Positions 16,321 through 24,811 of a DNA stretch of 64,000 bases are shown here, one piece after another. How positions within the stretch are numbered: the first letter of the stretch is position 1; each line of letters opens with the position of its first letter. A model generated the notes under the pieces. It was not told the origin of the DNA. It did no database searches and saw nothing but the letters and a program-made list of their open reading frames with translations. Source of the stretch: Candidatus Ozemobacteraceae bacterium (GTDB taxonomy: Bacteria > Muiribacteriota > Ozemobacteria > Ozemobacterales > Ozemobacteraceae); contig DAOSOK010000002.1 in assembly GCA_035373905.1 (NCBI GenBank), forward strand, positions 124,001 through 188,000, given 5' to 3'. Made by a program: the position numbers and the translations under genes.

Positions 16321-18309
16321 TCACTCCGGCCGTTCGGTGCGCTGGATGCCCCACTGGTCGCCGGTGCTCGGGAACGCCTGCTGAAGGCGGTAGTCATACG
16401 TGTCGCCCGTAAAGTCCCTGACGAAGAGAGGCGACGAGGCGAGGCTTCCCGATGCCGACGCGCAACCGATGTACTCTTTTCCGGCCGGGAATCCGTAAAC
16501 GCTGTTCGGTCCGAAAACCGGCGGCGTGGTCTGGCCTCCGAGATTCTCGATTCCCTTGAAACCCTGGCCCGTGAAACTCGTGCCCGCGACGAGAATGTTT
16601 TTTCGGATCGTCGGAACGCCGTTGACGACCTGGATGCCGTACGCCGCGTCGAAGGTGTTGTAATCAACGATCGGCGGTTGATCGGAAATTCTCAGCCCCA
16701 GCCCCGTCTTCGCCACGAACAGGTTGTTCGTGACGCTGATGGAGCCGGCCGTGTCGGCGCAGGAGAGCCCGACCCCGGAAAGATCGAAGAAGTTGTTGCC
16801 GGAGTAGGTCGAGGCGTCGTTCCCGCTCGCATCGATTCCGGTGACGCCGTGAGAAAAGGTACTGTTTGTTATCGAAAGCCGGGTGTTGCCTGTGGCCTTC
16901 ACGCCGTCCGGCGTGTACAGAACCCTCGAGGCGTTGAGAGCTAGATCGGTGCAGGAGAGAATCCGGGCGCCCACGGAACAATGGTCCAGAATTAATCTCT
17001 GGAAATGCCCCGCCGCTTTTTCGAGTTTCAGTCCTGTGGCTGCATACGCGATCGTGACGCCGCAGAGGGACGTCGTGGCGTCTGGCGAGTCGGAAATGGT
17101 TATTCCGCCCCAGTCTCCTGCAGACGGCGTCGGCCGCTCTGACGTGAAAATGATGGGCTGTTCGGAACTCGTGCTGGCAATCAGAACGCCGCCGGTGACG
17201 AGAAGCTCGACTTTCCCCGTGTCGTTTGTTCGCAGCACGTCGGAATCAGAGATTTTCACGACGACGCCGGGGTCGATCTTCAGCGTTCCCATATCGGTCA
17301 CTGTAATATCACCCGGGACGACGAAGGGGCTGTTGGCCAGAGTCCAGGTCACGGTGCCCGTGATTTCGCCGGGAACCAGCATCGACACGATCTCGGACGG
17401 CCCGCTTTCGTTCCCCGCCTGGTCGACGGCCGACACTCGGTAATAGTATTTCATGCCGGTTCTGACCGTCGTGTCCGTATACCGTTCCTGGCCTTTCGCA
17501 ATGAGCGTGTCGGAAACCATCGCGTAGCCGCTCGATGGAAGTTCCGAGCGGTAGATCCGGTATCCCTTCAGGTCGTTCTCGGTGTTTGGCGCCCAGAAGA
17601 CGACAACTTGGTTCGGAGTTCCGTCAACGGCGATCGATGTTCCCGACGGCGGGGCAGGCACGGTCGAGTCATCCAGCGGAGCAAGCGTAGAGAAAGAGCC
17701 GCTCGATGACGTCTCTGATTCTCGTCCCTGCCGGGATGCCACGATTCGGAAGAAATACAGCTGATTGGGCTTGAGGCCCGTGATCGTCACGCTGTGGGTC
17801 GTCGCATACTGGCCGGAGGGCTCGTTGACGTAACTTCCGTAACTGTCGGTGGTGCCGTATTCGACGAGGCCGTTCGTGTAATCGGTCGTCTTCCAGGTGA
17901 TCACCGCATGCGTGGAGGAATAATCAGCGACCGTGATGTCCTGGTAATCGAACGAGGAGGTCTCCATGGTGACGTTCGTGATCACGGAAACGGCATTCGA
18001 ATAGATGGCGGCCCTGAACGTCTTCGGGCGGTAGCCGGATCTCGTCGCGACGAACTCCTGCTCGCCGAAACCGATGCCGGCGACGTGAAACACGCCGTCG
18101 GCGCCGCTCCGTCCCCAGCGGGTGGGATCATACGTCCAGCTCACGAGCACGTCTTTCAGGGCGGTGCCGCTTTTCGAATACACGGTTCCCTGAAGCTCGC
18201 CTTCGCGCGGCGTGACGCTGTTGTCCGCCTCGCATCCGATGAGCGCCGCGAGCGCGCCGAGACAGACAAGAACCGCTGCCAGGGCGTTGGTGCGTATGAA
18301 TGAGCGCAT
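16321..18309 (-). CDS. Lipoprotein with carboxypeptidase-regulatory-like, fibronectin III and beta-helix domains
   Basis: 662 residues. The N-terminal hydrophobic segment ends in LIGC, a lipobox, so the protein is likely lipidated at Cys 26. Residues about 38-115 resemble a carboxypeptidase regulatory-like (CarboxypepD_reg) fold (LQGTVYSKSGTALKDVLV, GYRPKTFRA). Residues about 120-210 and 220-310 are fibronectin-III domains (HAVITWKTTDYTNGLVEYG, LKGYRIYRSE). The second half is a right-handed parallel beta-helix of the parallel-repeat type (ITNSTFSHGVTGIDASGND, SVTNNLFVAKTGLGL). It is probably an outer-membrane-anchored binding or polysaccharide-active surface protein. It follows the large TPR gene by 16 bp. 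Confidence 0.78.
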   Translation of the reverse strand: MRSFIRTNALAAVLVCLGALAALIGCEADNSVTPREGELQGTVYSKSGTALKDVLVSWTYDPTRWGRSGADGVFHVAGIGFGEQEFVATRSGYRPKTFRAAIYSNAVSVITNVTMETSSFDYQDITVADYSSTHAVITWKTTDYTNGLVEYGTTDSYGSYVNEPSGQYATTHSVTITGLKPNQLYFFRIVASRQGRESETSSSGSFSTLAPLDDSTVPAPPSGTSIAVDGTPNQVVVFWAPNTENDLKGYRIYRSELPSSGYAMVSDTLIAKGQERYTDTTVRTGMKYYYRVSAVDQAGNESGPSEIVSMLVPGEITGTVTWTLANSPFVVPGDITVTDMGTLKIDPGVVVKISDSDVLRTNDTGKVELLVTGGVLIASTSSEQPIIFTSERPTPSAGDWGGITISDSPDATTSLCGVTIAYAATGLKLEKAAGHFQRLILDHCSVGARILSCTDLALNASRVLYTPDGVKATGNTRLSITNSTFSHGVTGIDASGNDASTYSGNNFFDLSGVGLSCADTAGSISVTNNLFVAKTGLGLRISDQPPIVDYNTFDAAYGIQVVNGVPTIRKNILVAGTSFTGQGFKGIENLGGQTTPPVFGPNSVYGFPAGKEYIGCASASGSLASSPLFVRDFTGDTYDYRLQQAFPSTGDQWGIQRTERPE

Positions 18310-18325
18310 CGAGTCTTCTCCGGCG

Positions 18326-20896
18326 TTATTTCAGTCGGGCCATCGCTTCCTGGACGAACCGCGAGATCTGGCTGTTCTTGGGCGCATGCTGACCGGCGCG
18401 CTGGTAGCATGCCTTCGCTTCGGGCAGCAACCGCTTCTCCTCGTATGCCTGGCCGAGGTTGAAGCAGGCATACGGGTCTTCCGGCGCGAGGTTGACGGCC
18501 TTCACCAGAACCTCGATGGCCGAGTCGGTGTCGTGATTGTCCATCAGCACCATGCCGAGGTTGTACAGCGCGTAGGTGTCTTCCGGGTTGATTTCGACCG
18601 AGCGCCGGAACGCGTTGATGGCGTCGTGCAGCTGTCCCTGCTCATATAGCGACAATGCGAGATGGGAATACGAATACCCGTCGTCCGAGTCGAGTTCGAT
18701 TGCCTTGGAAAACGCCTTGATCGCGAGCGGAAGGCGGCCCGAGTTCTTGTAGATCACGCCGAGGCTGTACTGCGAGAAGGCATCGTCCGGGTTCAGCGTG
18801 ATCGACTTTTTGAACGACTCTTCGGCCTGCTCGAAGCTGCCCAGCGCACGGTAAACGGTTCCGAGCAGGTAATGGGCGAAGAATTGTCGTTCGTCGAGCC
18901 GGATGGCCATCATCAGGCAGTTGAGGGCGTTTTCGAGCTGGTTCAGGTTCTTGTAGACGGCTCCCAGGTTCACCAGTCCGGCCACATGGTCTTCCTTCAC
19001 GGACAGCAGATCCTCGAAGGTGTCGCGGGCCTGCTCGAGCATCCCGTTGTTCTTGTAGATCAGCCCGAGAACGAATCGGCACTCGACGTCGTCGGGCTTC
19101 AGCCGGATCGTCTTCTTGATCGCGGCGACGGCCTCGTCGAGCATGCCCTGGTTCAGGTAGGCCTTCCCCAGGTGCATGAACGCCTCCTGGAACTCGGGAT
19201 CGATCTCGATCGTGCGGTTCCAGGCCTTCAACGCCTCGTCCGAATGGCCCGTGCTCTTGTAGGCGATGCCGAGCTGGAGATGCGCGTGCGAGAAGTCGGG
19301 GTCGAGAGCGACTGCCTTTTCCCACTCGCGGATCGCCTCGTCGAGCATGCCCTTCTCCTTGTAGGCGAGGCCGAGCCGGTAATGCGCGCCCGCGTTCTCG
19401 GGGTTGATCGCGACCGATCGCTTCCAGCGGACGAGGTTCTGATCGTCTATGCCTTTCAAACGATATATAACTTCTAGATTATAATGGGCGAACGAGTCGT
19501 AGGGATTCAGGGCGAGGACCTTTCGGAACTCGATGATCGCCTCGTCGTACATTTCCTTGTTCTTGTATGCGGAGGCAAGCTTGTAGTGAGCTTCGGCGTT
19601 GTCCGGGTGGGCGGCGACCTCGACGCGGTACCGCTCGATCATGAGATCCATCTCGGAGCGCGTCCGCACGGGAGGGGCGACTTTTTCGGCCATGTCCCGG
19701 GCCTCGCCCTTCTTGCGCAGTTCTGCGGCCTTGCGCCAGTGCGTGACGGCCTGGTCGTTCTGTCCCTTCACGTCGTAGATCTCGCCGAGCATGTCATGAC
19801 AGCGCGACAAACCCGCGTCGAGATACAGCGCCCGCTTCAGTTCCCCGACGGCCTCGTCGAGCATGCCGCGGTCCTTGTAGGCGAGGCCCAGGTTGAAATG
19901 CAATTCGGCGTCGTTCGGATTCAGCCCGTTTTCCAGCTTGAACTCGTCGATCGCCTTCTGTGTCTCGTTTTTCTTCCGCAGAACCGTCCCGATGTGGAAA
20001 TGGAGCCGCGGAAACTTCGGGTCCGTCTTGAGGGCCCGCCTGAACTCCTGCAGGGCGGCGTCGTCCATCGATTTCCGGAAGAACGACTGGCCGAGCAGCA
20101 CGCGCGCTTCGGTCATGTCGGGGCTGATGTCGAGGACCCGCTTCAGCGACTCGATCGCCTCGTCGTTGCGACCGGCGTGAAAGTGGGCGAGACCGACGTT
20201 CAGGAACGTGAACGCGTTGTCCGGGTTCAGCTCGATCGAGGTGCGAAGAACCGTGACGGCTTCGTCATACTGCTTCATCGAGATCATGGCCCGGCCGAGC
20301 TGGCTCAAGGCGTGCGAATCCTGCGGGTTCAGGATGATCGCCTTCTTGAACTCGACGATCGCCTTGCGCGGCCTTCCGATCTCGAGATACGTCGATCCGA
20401 GCGCGAAATGGGCGTAGGCGTAATCGTGGTTCAGATCGATGGCGTTGCGGAACCGGATGATCGCCTCGTCATACAGCTTCTTGAGTTTGTAAATGAGGCC
20501 GAGTTGCAGGTGCGCGAAAGCGAAGTCGGGCTTGAGCGATATCGCCTTCTTGAAGCGGATGATCGCCTCGTCGTACATGCCCTTCTGCTTGTAGATGATG
20601 CCGAGGTTCGAGTAGGGAAAGGCGTAGTTCGTGTTGAACATGATCGCCTTCTTGAACTCGGTGATGGCCTCGTTGAGCATGCCCTTGTTCTTGAACGCGA
20701 GCCCGAGAAAATTGTGCGCGTACGCATCTTTGGGATTGATTGCGAGAGCCTCGCGATAGATACCGATCGACGTGTCGGTCTCACCGGTCATCTCGACCGC
20801 CCGCGCGAGCTGGTAATACGCGAAAAAGTCGCGGGGATTGGCCGCGATGCGCTTCTTGCAGTCGTTGATGATCTGATCGTATTTTTTGTCGATCAT
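18326..20896 (-). CDS. Large tetratricopeptide-repeat protein
   Basis: 856 residues made almost entirely of about 23 TPR units. Typical repeats read YNEAITEFKKAIMFNTNYAF and YDEAIIRFKKAISLKPDFAF, with the W/L/G/Y/A/F/A/P pattern. A charged break near residue 400 (EARDMAEKVAPPVRTRSEMD) separates two repeat arrays. No signal peptide is seen, so it is a cytoplasmic scaffold. It sits between a Nudix gene and the beta-helix lipoprotein gene on the same strand. An AT-rich rare-codon patch at 19463-19482 encodes YNLEVIYR. The internal repeats make recombination and assembly errors possible. Confidence 0.88.
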   Translation of the reverse strand: MIDKKYDQIINDCKKRIAANPRDFFAYYQLARAVEMTGETDTSIGIYREALAINPKDAYAHNFLGLAFKNKGMLNEAITEFKKAIMFNTNYAFPYSNLGIIYKQKGMYDEAIIRFKKAISLKPDFAFAHLQLGLIYKLKKLYDEAIIRFRNAIDLNHDYAYAHFALGSTYLEIGRPRKAIVEFKKAIILNPQDSHALSQLGRAMISMKQYDEAVTVLRTSIELNPDNAFTFLNVGLAHFHAGRNDEAIESLKRVLDISPDMTEARVLLGQSFFRKSMDDAALQEFRRALKTDPKFPRLHFHIGTVLRKKNETQKAIDEFKLENGLNPNDAELHFNLGLAYKDRGMLDEAVGELKRALYLDAGLSRCHDMLGEIYDVKGQNDQAVTHWRKAAELRKKGEARDMAEKVAPPVRTRSEMDLMIERYRVEVAAHPDNAEAHYKLASAYKNKEMYDEAIIEFRKVLALNPYDSFAHYNLEVIYRLKGIDDQNLVRWKRSVAINPENAGAHYRLGLAYKEKGMLDEAIREWEKAVALDPDFSHAHLQLGIAYKSTGHSDEALKAWNRTIEIDPEFQEAFMHLGKAYLNQGMLDEAVAAIKKTIRLKPDDVECRFVLGLIYKNNGMLEQARDTFEDLLSVKEDHVAGLVNLGAVYKNLNQLENALNCLMMAIRLDERQFFAHYLLGTVYRALGSFEQAEESFKKSITLNPDDAFSQYSLGVIYKNSGRLPLAIKAFSKAIELDSDDGYSYSHLALSLYEQGQLHDAINAFRRSVEINPEDTYALYNLGMVLMDNHDTDSAIEVLVKAVNLAPEDPYACFNLGQAYEEKRLLPEAKACYQRAGQHAPKNSQISRFVQEAMARLK

Positions 20897-20915
20897 GCGC
20901 GCCTCCAGGGTTTTG

Positions 20916-21374
20916 TCAGGGGACCCATTCCAGGGTGCGGAACGGTTCGATACGCTCGCCTCGGGCGATTTTCCGGATGTCCTCGCCCATGTTCGGGAAA
21001 ATCGGTCGCCCGGTCAGTTCGTCGGCCGTGAAAAAGTCGACGCCTTCGACGCGAGGGTCTTCCCCCGTGCCGAGCGTCGAAAGATCGGGATTCAAAGCCT
21101 CGAAGATGGGGAACTGGATGTGCCGGCCGGCCGCGCGGTTCATCGTCTCGCGAAGGCCGAGGAATTTCAGCCCGGAAACGGTGATGCGGAGCTCTTCCCG
21201 TAACTCGCGCCGGGCCGTTTCCTCGAGGGGTTCGAACGCGTCCTGTCCGCCCCCGGGAAGCAGCCAGTAGCGCCGGCCATCCTTGAGATGCCGGACGAAA
21301 CAGAGGCGGCCGTCCGGATGACGCAGAGCGACGGTCACGCGGACGCGGACGACAGGTACGGACGAATCGAGCAT
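20916..21374 (-). CDS. Nudix hydrolase
   Basis: 152 residues. The Nudix box spans about residues 42-64 (GGQDAFEPLEETARRELREE); the usual Gly after the last Glu pair is replaced by Arg, but all metal-binding glutamates are present. The family hydrolyses nucleoside diphosphates linked to another moiety; the substrate cannot be told. N-terminal VRVRVTVALRH and the FFTADEL motif fit the MutT/ADP-ribose-pyrophosphatase type. It lies 20 bp before the TPR gene and 48 bp after cheR on the same strand. Confidence 0.88.
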   Translation of the reverse strand: MLDSSVPVVRVRVTVALRHPDGRLCFVRHLKDGRRYWLLPGGGQDAFEPLEETARRELREELRITVSGLKFLGLRETMNRAAGRHIQFPIFEALNPDLSTLGTGEDPRVEGVDFFTADELTGRPIFPNMGEDIRKIARGERIEPFRTLEWVP

Positions 21375-21422
21375 ATGTTCCCCCCTTCCTGTTATCGGCA
21401 GGCCGAGGGAAGGTGTGCAGTC

Positions 21423-22478
21423 CTATTTTCGGAACTCTTCTGAGACGACGTTGCGCAGATTCGCCTCGTCGAACAGCCGGCCGACGGCCAACTGCAGGCG
21501 CTTGGGGACGAAGAGCGCCTTCCGGGGGGAAGAGGGGGAAGTCTGCGGGATGTTCATGAGCTGATACTCATGGTTGAACTTGACGAGGAGGTTCAGGGCC
21601 CGCAGAAGATCGGAGGGCGTCTGAAACCGATAGAGGACGTAGGACTTCGTCGCCGGGCGCTTGTGATACACGTATTCGCCGTGGAGGAACAGCTTCTCGA
21701 ATTCGTCGTCGCCTTTCCAGTGGAGGGTTTCGGTCGCGCTCGTGAAGAACATACCGCCGGGCTCGAGGGCTTTGTAAATTCGTTCGGTCAGGGCGGCCTT
21801 GGTTGCTTCCTTGAAGTAGATCATCGTGTTGCGGCAGAAGATGATGTCGAATTTCCGGTCGGGCCAGACGTCGAGCAGGTTGAGGTGCTCGAAGCGCACG
21901 ATCGCGGTAAGATCGGGCTTGACGCGGAACTCGCCGGTGCCGGTGGGTGTGAAATACCGGGTGATGAGCATGTTCGACAGCAGTTTTAGTTCGGTCGAGG
22001 TATACACCCCTCGGCGGGCGCGCTCGAGGGCCGATGAGGCGATGTCGCTGCCGATGATGGAGATGTTCCATGGAGTCGGATCGCGAAGCGTCTCGAATAT
22101 CGATATGGCTATAGAATATGCCTCGGCGCCGATCGAACACCCGGCGGACCAGATGGAAAGCTTCCGCTGGCCTTCCTGGTCGCGGGAACGGAGAAGGGGG
22201 GGGAGCAGTTCATCCCGGAGAATGTCGAAATGTCTCGGGTGTCTGAAAAACCAGGTCTCGTTCGTCGTGATGATGTCCAGCAGTTCGATCCTCCGGGCCT
22301 GATCCGACTGGATGACGGAGATCAGCCCGTTCATGTCGGAGCACCGGTACTTTTCGATGAGCGGGAGAACGCGGTTTTCGAGAAACGTGACCTTGCTCGT
22401 GTCGAAAAAAAGGCCGAACTCGCGCGAAAGGAAATCGCGCAACTGGGCATACTCGTTGGGAGAGAACGAGCGGCTCAT
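21423..22478 (-). CDS. cheR: CheR-type protein-glutamate methyltransferase
   Basis: 351 residues. The N-terminal helical domain is followed by TNETWFFRHPRHFD, the SAM-binding IWSAGCSIGAEAYSI near residue 110, FDIIFCRNTMIYF and GGMFFTSATETL: all hallmarks of CheR, which methylates glutamates of chemoreceptors. The C-terminal ~70 residues are not part of the standard fold. No chemoreceptor, CheB or CheA is nearby, so it may serve a distant chemosensory system or another methylation target. An AT-rich patch at 22086-22112 encodes AYSIAISIF in the SAM motif. It follows a small zinc-ribbon gene. Confidence 0.9.
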   Translation of the reverse strand: MSRSFSPNEYAQLRDFLSREFGLFFDTSKVTFLENRVLPLIEKYRCSDMNGLISVIQSDQARRIELLDIITTNETWFFRHPRHFDILRDELLPPLLRSRDQEGQRKLSIWSAGCSIGAEAYSIAISIFETLRDPTPWNISIIGSDIASSALERARRGVYTSTELKLLSNMLITRYFTPTGTGEFRVKPDLTAIVRFEHLNLLDVWPDRKFDIIFCRNTMIYFKEATKAALTERIYKALEPGGMFFTSATETLHWKGDDEFEKLFLHGEYVYHKRPATKSYVLYRFQTPSDLLRALNLLVKFNHEYQLMNIPQTSPSSPRKALFVPKRLQLAVGRLFDEANLRNVVSEEFRK

Positions 22479-22487
22479 CGGGGCCGC

Positions 22488-22679
22488 TCAGTCATTCTTC
22501 GTGCTTCGGGGAAAAACCCTGCCGGCGACGATCTGCCACGTCGGGCGGAGACGGTTTTCGACTTCCTTCGCGCAAGGCTCGCACACCAGACGTTCGGTGT
22601 TCTGGAAGCGGTAATACGTCTTATTGGAAATGTCATAGTGTTTGATCCGCAAGCAGAGCGGGCAGCGTTCTTCCTGCAT
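22488..22679 (-). CDS. Small zinc-ribbon protein
   Basis: 63 residues. Two CxxC knuckles (CPLC near the start and CEPC about 28 residues later) form a likely zinc ribbon; the rest is basic. A GAGGG ribosome site lies 9 bases before the chosen ATG; a second ATG six codons upstream is possible. It ends 10 bp before cheR. A regulatory or RNA/DNA-binding role is possible, but no function is assigned. Confidence 0.6.
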   Translation of the reverse strand: MQEERCPLCLRIKHYDISNKTYYRFQNTERLVCEPCAKEVENRLRPTWQIVAGRVFPRSTKND

Positions 22680-22742
22680 ATGGTGCGTCCCTCGATCCAT
22701 GGTATCACGGGCAGAGGCCGTTCGCAAGCCGGTTTGAGGCGA

Positions 22743-24299
22743 TTACGGTGCTGGAACTTCGCCCGTGTCGAGTTCGTGCCAGACTCCTGCCGGTGCCGTG
22801 GCGACGACGCGCCACCCCGGTGCGGAGCGGAACCAGCGGTCGAAACCCGAATCGGGGGAGGTGAGGGCCGCGGTCGTCGAGAACGACCTCACCCACGAGG
22901 CGATCAACCGGGTGTTCGAAGCCGATTCGTAATGTTCGCGCATGAGCCGGTCGCCGAACAGTTCGCACCGGTCGTCGATCGTGACGCGCAGACGCGGATC
23001 GACGCCGACGGCCCAGGAACCGAGGTTGAACTCGGTGAACACCGCCTTGTTCGGCGTCTTCCGTTCCGCATACGCGCGAATGACCGGGACAAGCTCGAAC
23101 GGCCAGCGGGCATCGTCGGGCTTGGCCCACCCGGTTCCGAGGAGCGGCAACGCGGAACCGCTCGCCTGAAGCCAGAAGCCGGCGAGGAGGAGAACGGTCG
23201 CGGTTCTGAGCGGAAGCTTCGCGGGGAGCCGGTCTTTCACAAGGCCATAGAGCGGTTTCCTTTCCGCAATCTCTTTTAGGAGGGAAGACTGGGAATAGAT
23301 CTCGGCCAAAGCGATGGCGGCCGTGATCGCGAACAGCGGCGCATTGCGCACGCGGCTCCAGGCGAGGAGAAACCAGACGATGGGAATGACCCAGGTAATC
23401 CGCAGGGGGCGCTCCCCGAATTTCGCCAGAAATGCGATGTATCCCAGGAACAGGAGGATCGGAACGACTCCGTCGGAAGTCGTATAGATGGGCATATGCT
23501 CGATGATCAGGGCTCTGACTTCCGCGGAGTCCATGATCGTGGCCCACGTCTTTGGAAGTTCGACGCCGTACGGACCGAGAAACGACATGGCGCAGGCCAA
23601 AAAGAGAGACGCCCAGGCGATGAACACCCTGCGGGGCGCTGAAAGCGGCGTAGGGACGCTGGAGAGGCGCAGGGCGGTCCAGCCGGCAACGGTCAGGCCG
23701 AAGGTGCCGATTCCCGCGAGATAGCCGCCATGACTGTTTGCCCAGATCCAGAACATGGGGAGCAGGAGCAGAAGATGGCTGACCGGGCGCCGCCCCGCCT
23801 CGATATCGACGAGCATCGCGAAGAGAACGGCAAGTGCGGCCATCGTGATGAGAAGCGGTCGAATGAGAAACTGGATCGATGCTGCCGAAAACACCATGGC
23901 CATGATGAGAACCGTTATCAGCAGATGCATTCCAGAGTTGTACAGCCTGATCCAGATCCCCGTGAAGGTGAGAGCGGTCAGAAGGGTGGCGGCCAGGAGC
24001 AGCGTGTCGAATCCGCCGACCATGCTCAGAAGCGCCATACCGACTTCGCTCAGCCACTGCTGGGCAATCCAGGGCTGGCCGAACCTCGAGCACGTGAAGG
24101 GATCGATCCTGATCAGGCTTCCCGAGTGAAGCATGACATTCCCATACATCGTGTGGGAATAGGTGCCGCAATCATTGAAGAAGGACGTGCGGAAAAAGAT
24201 GTGAAGCAGAAGCCAGATGACCAGGAGCGCAAGCCGCCCGGCCCTGAGGGAACCGGCCTCTTGAAGGATCGAAGACAACCCCGTGCGGGTGGTAACCAT
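22743..24299 (-). CDS. Polytopic membrane protein, GT-C-like
   Basis: 518 residues. About ten membrane spans are visible after a first span at residues ~20-36 (LALLVIWLLLHIFF). An early loop has DPFTCSRFGQPWIAQQWLSE, reminiscent of the acidic first loop of GT-C glycosyltransferases. The C-terminal soluble part contains LGSWAVGVDPRLRVTIDDR then CELFGD, a motif I associate with dolichyl-phosphate-mannosyltransferase-like membrane proteins. The donor and acceptor are unknown. A start at GTG 24359 would add 20 residues; the ribosome site is weak for both. Confidence 0.65.
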   Translation of the reverse strand: MVTTRTGLSSILQEAGSLRAGRLALLVIWLLLHIFFRTSFFNDCGTYSHTMYGNVMLHSGSLIRIDPFTCSRFGQPWIAQQWLSEVGMALLSMVGGFDTLLLAATLLTALTFTGIWIRLYNSGMHLLITVLIMAMVFSAASIQFLIRPLLITMAALAVLFAMLVDIEAGRRPVSHLLLLLPMFWIWANSHGGYLAGIGTFGLTVAGWTALRLSSVPTPLSAPRRVFIAWASLFLACAMSFLGPYGVELPKTWATIMDSAEVRALIIEHMPIYTTSDGVVPILLFLGYIAFLAKFGERPLRITWVIPIVWFLLAWSRVRNAPLFAITAAIALAEIYSQSSLLKEIAERKPLYGLVKDRLPAKLPLRTATVLLLAGFWLQASGSALPLLGTGWAKPDDARWPFELVPVIRAYAERKTPNKAVFTEFNLGSWAVGVDPRLRVTIDDRCELFGDRLMREHYESASNTRLIASWVRSFSTTAALTSPDSGFDRWFRSAPGWRVVATAPAGVWHELDTGEVPAP

Positions 24300-24573
24300 G
24301 AACCGGATGATAATACGGACCGCAGAAGACGCGCGACCCTGATTTTCAAGTTTGAGCACGTGACGAACAAAGCTCGTGATGAGGCGCCGAAAAGAATTTC
24401 TATTTAGTTATCTGTGATAGAAAACGAAAGATCGGGGGCGAAAAGAGGGCGGTTTAGGCGAAAAATCTGAATATATCGGGTGAAAGTCGGGTGTGGGTTC
24501 TGACGATGTAAATCATAGAGATAAGGAGTTGGGGATACCCCCCCTCCCGGCCCGAAAACAAGGAGGCAGGCAT

Positions 24574-24687
24574 ATGGTGCGAACACGGATGATCGCAAAA
24601 CCCCGGGTGGCCGAAACGCCGTTGTGGGAAACGACGAACGCTCACGTTCCGTGCCGCACGAATGGCCCCTGGGTGCGGGGACGCTAA
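24574..24687 (+). CDS. Candidate small protein (37 residues)
   Basis: An ideal AGGAGG with a 7-base spacer precedes ATG 24574, and the frame runs 37 codons to TAA. The product is basic, contains one Cys and ends WVRGR; no hydrophobic span or known motif is seen. Codons are GC-rich like the neighbours. It lies alone, opposite to both flanking genes. It may be a leader peptide, a small protein or chance; the ribosome site is the main support. Confidence 0.3.
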   Translation: MVRTRMIAKPRVAETPLWETTNAHVPCRTNGPWVRGR

Positions 24688-24754
24688 GAGGCGCCCCGCG
24701 GGGAAATGGTGTCCTGAACTTCGTCTGAACGGCAAAATTCAGGATATCCTGCGC

Positions 24755-24781
24755 AACCGGATGGAAGGAAGCCATCCGGTT
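24755..24781 (-). terminator. Hairpin after the minor-pilin gene string
   Basis: A perfect 10-bp stem (24755-24764 with 24772-24781, loop of 7) 30 bp after the stop of the PilX-like gene. A run of four T residues follows only after about 14 bases on the minus strand, so its strength as a terminator is uncertain. Confidence 0.5.
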
Positions 24782-24811
24782 TGCCATGTACAGGGGAAAT
24801 ACGCCGGCGCC

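Larger units (their letters stand above)
24300..24811. other. Long intergenic region
   Basis: About 510 bp between the GT-C-like gene and the pilus gene string. It holds a hairpin at 24755-24781, a possible 37-codon plus-strand gene at 24574-24687, an AT-rich part at 24400-24480 and a G-run/C-run segment (24532-24546). I looked for riboswitch signatures (c-di-GMP-I, cobalamin, TPP, glycine) and could not match one. Confidence 0.5.

Noticed and set aside
19484..21031. Plus-strand open frame of about 515 codons opposite the TPR gene
   Set aside because: The repeat pattern in it is the reverse complement of TPR repeats; the minus strand gives the true TPR consensus.
24481..24720. Possible riboswitch in the long intergenic region
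   Set aside because: Checked for c-di-GMP-I (GEMM), TPP, cobalamin and glycine core motifs on both strands; none could be laid out with the required conserved bases.
24755..24781. Resemblance of GGAAGGAAGC to the SRP RNA core
   Set aside because: Only the loop resembles it; the symmetric helix and the second internal loop are absent, so it is a simple hairpin.
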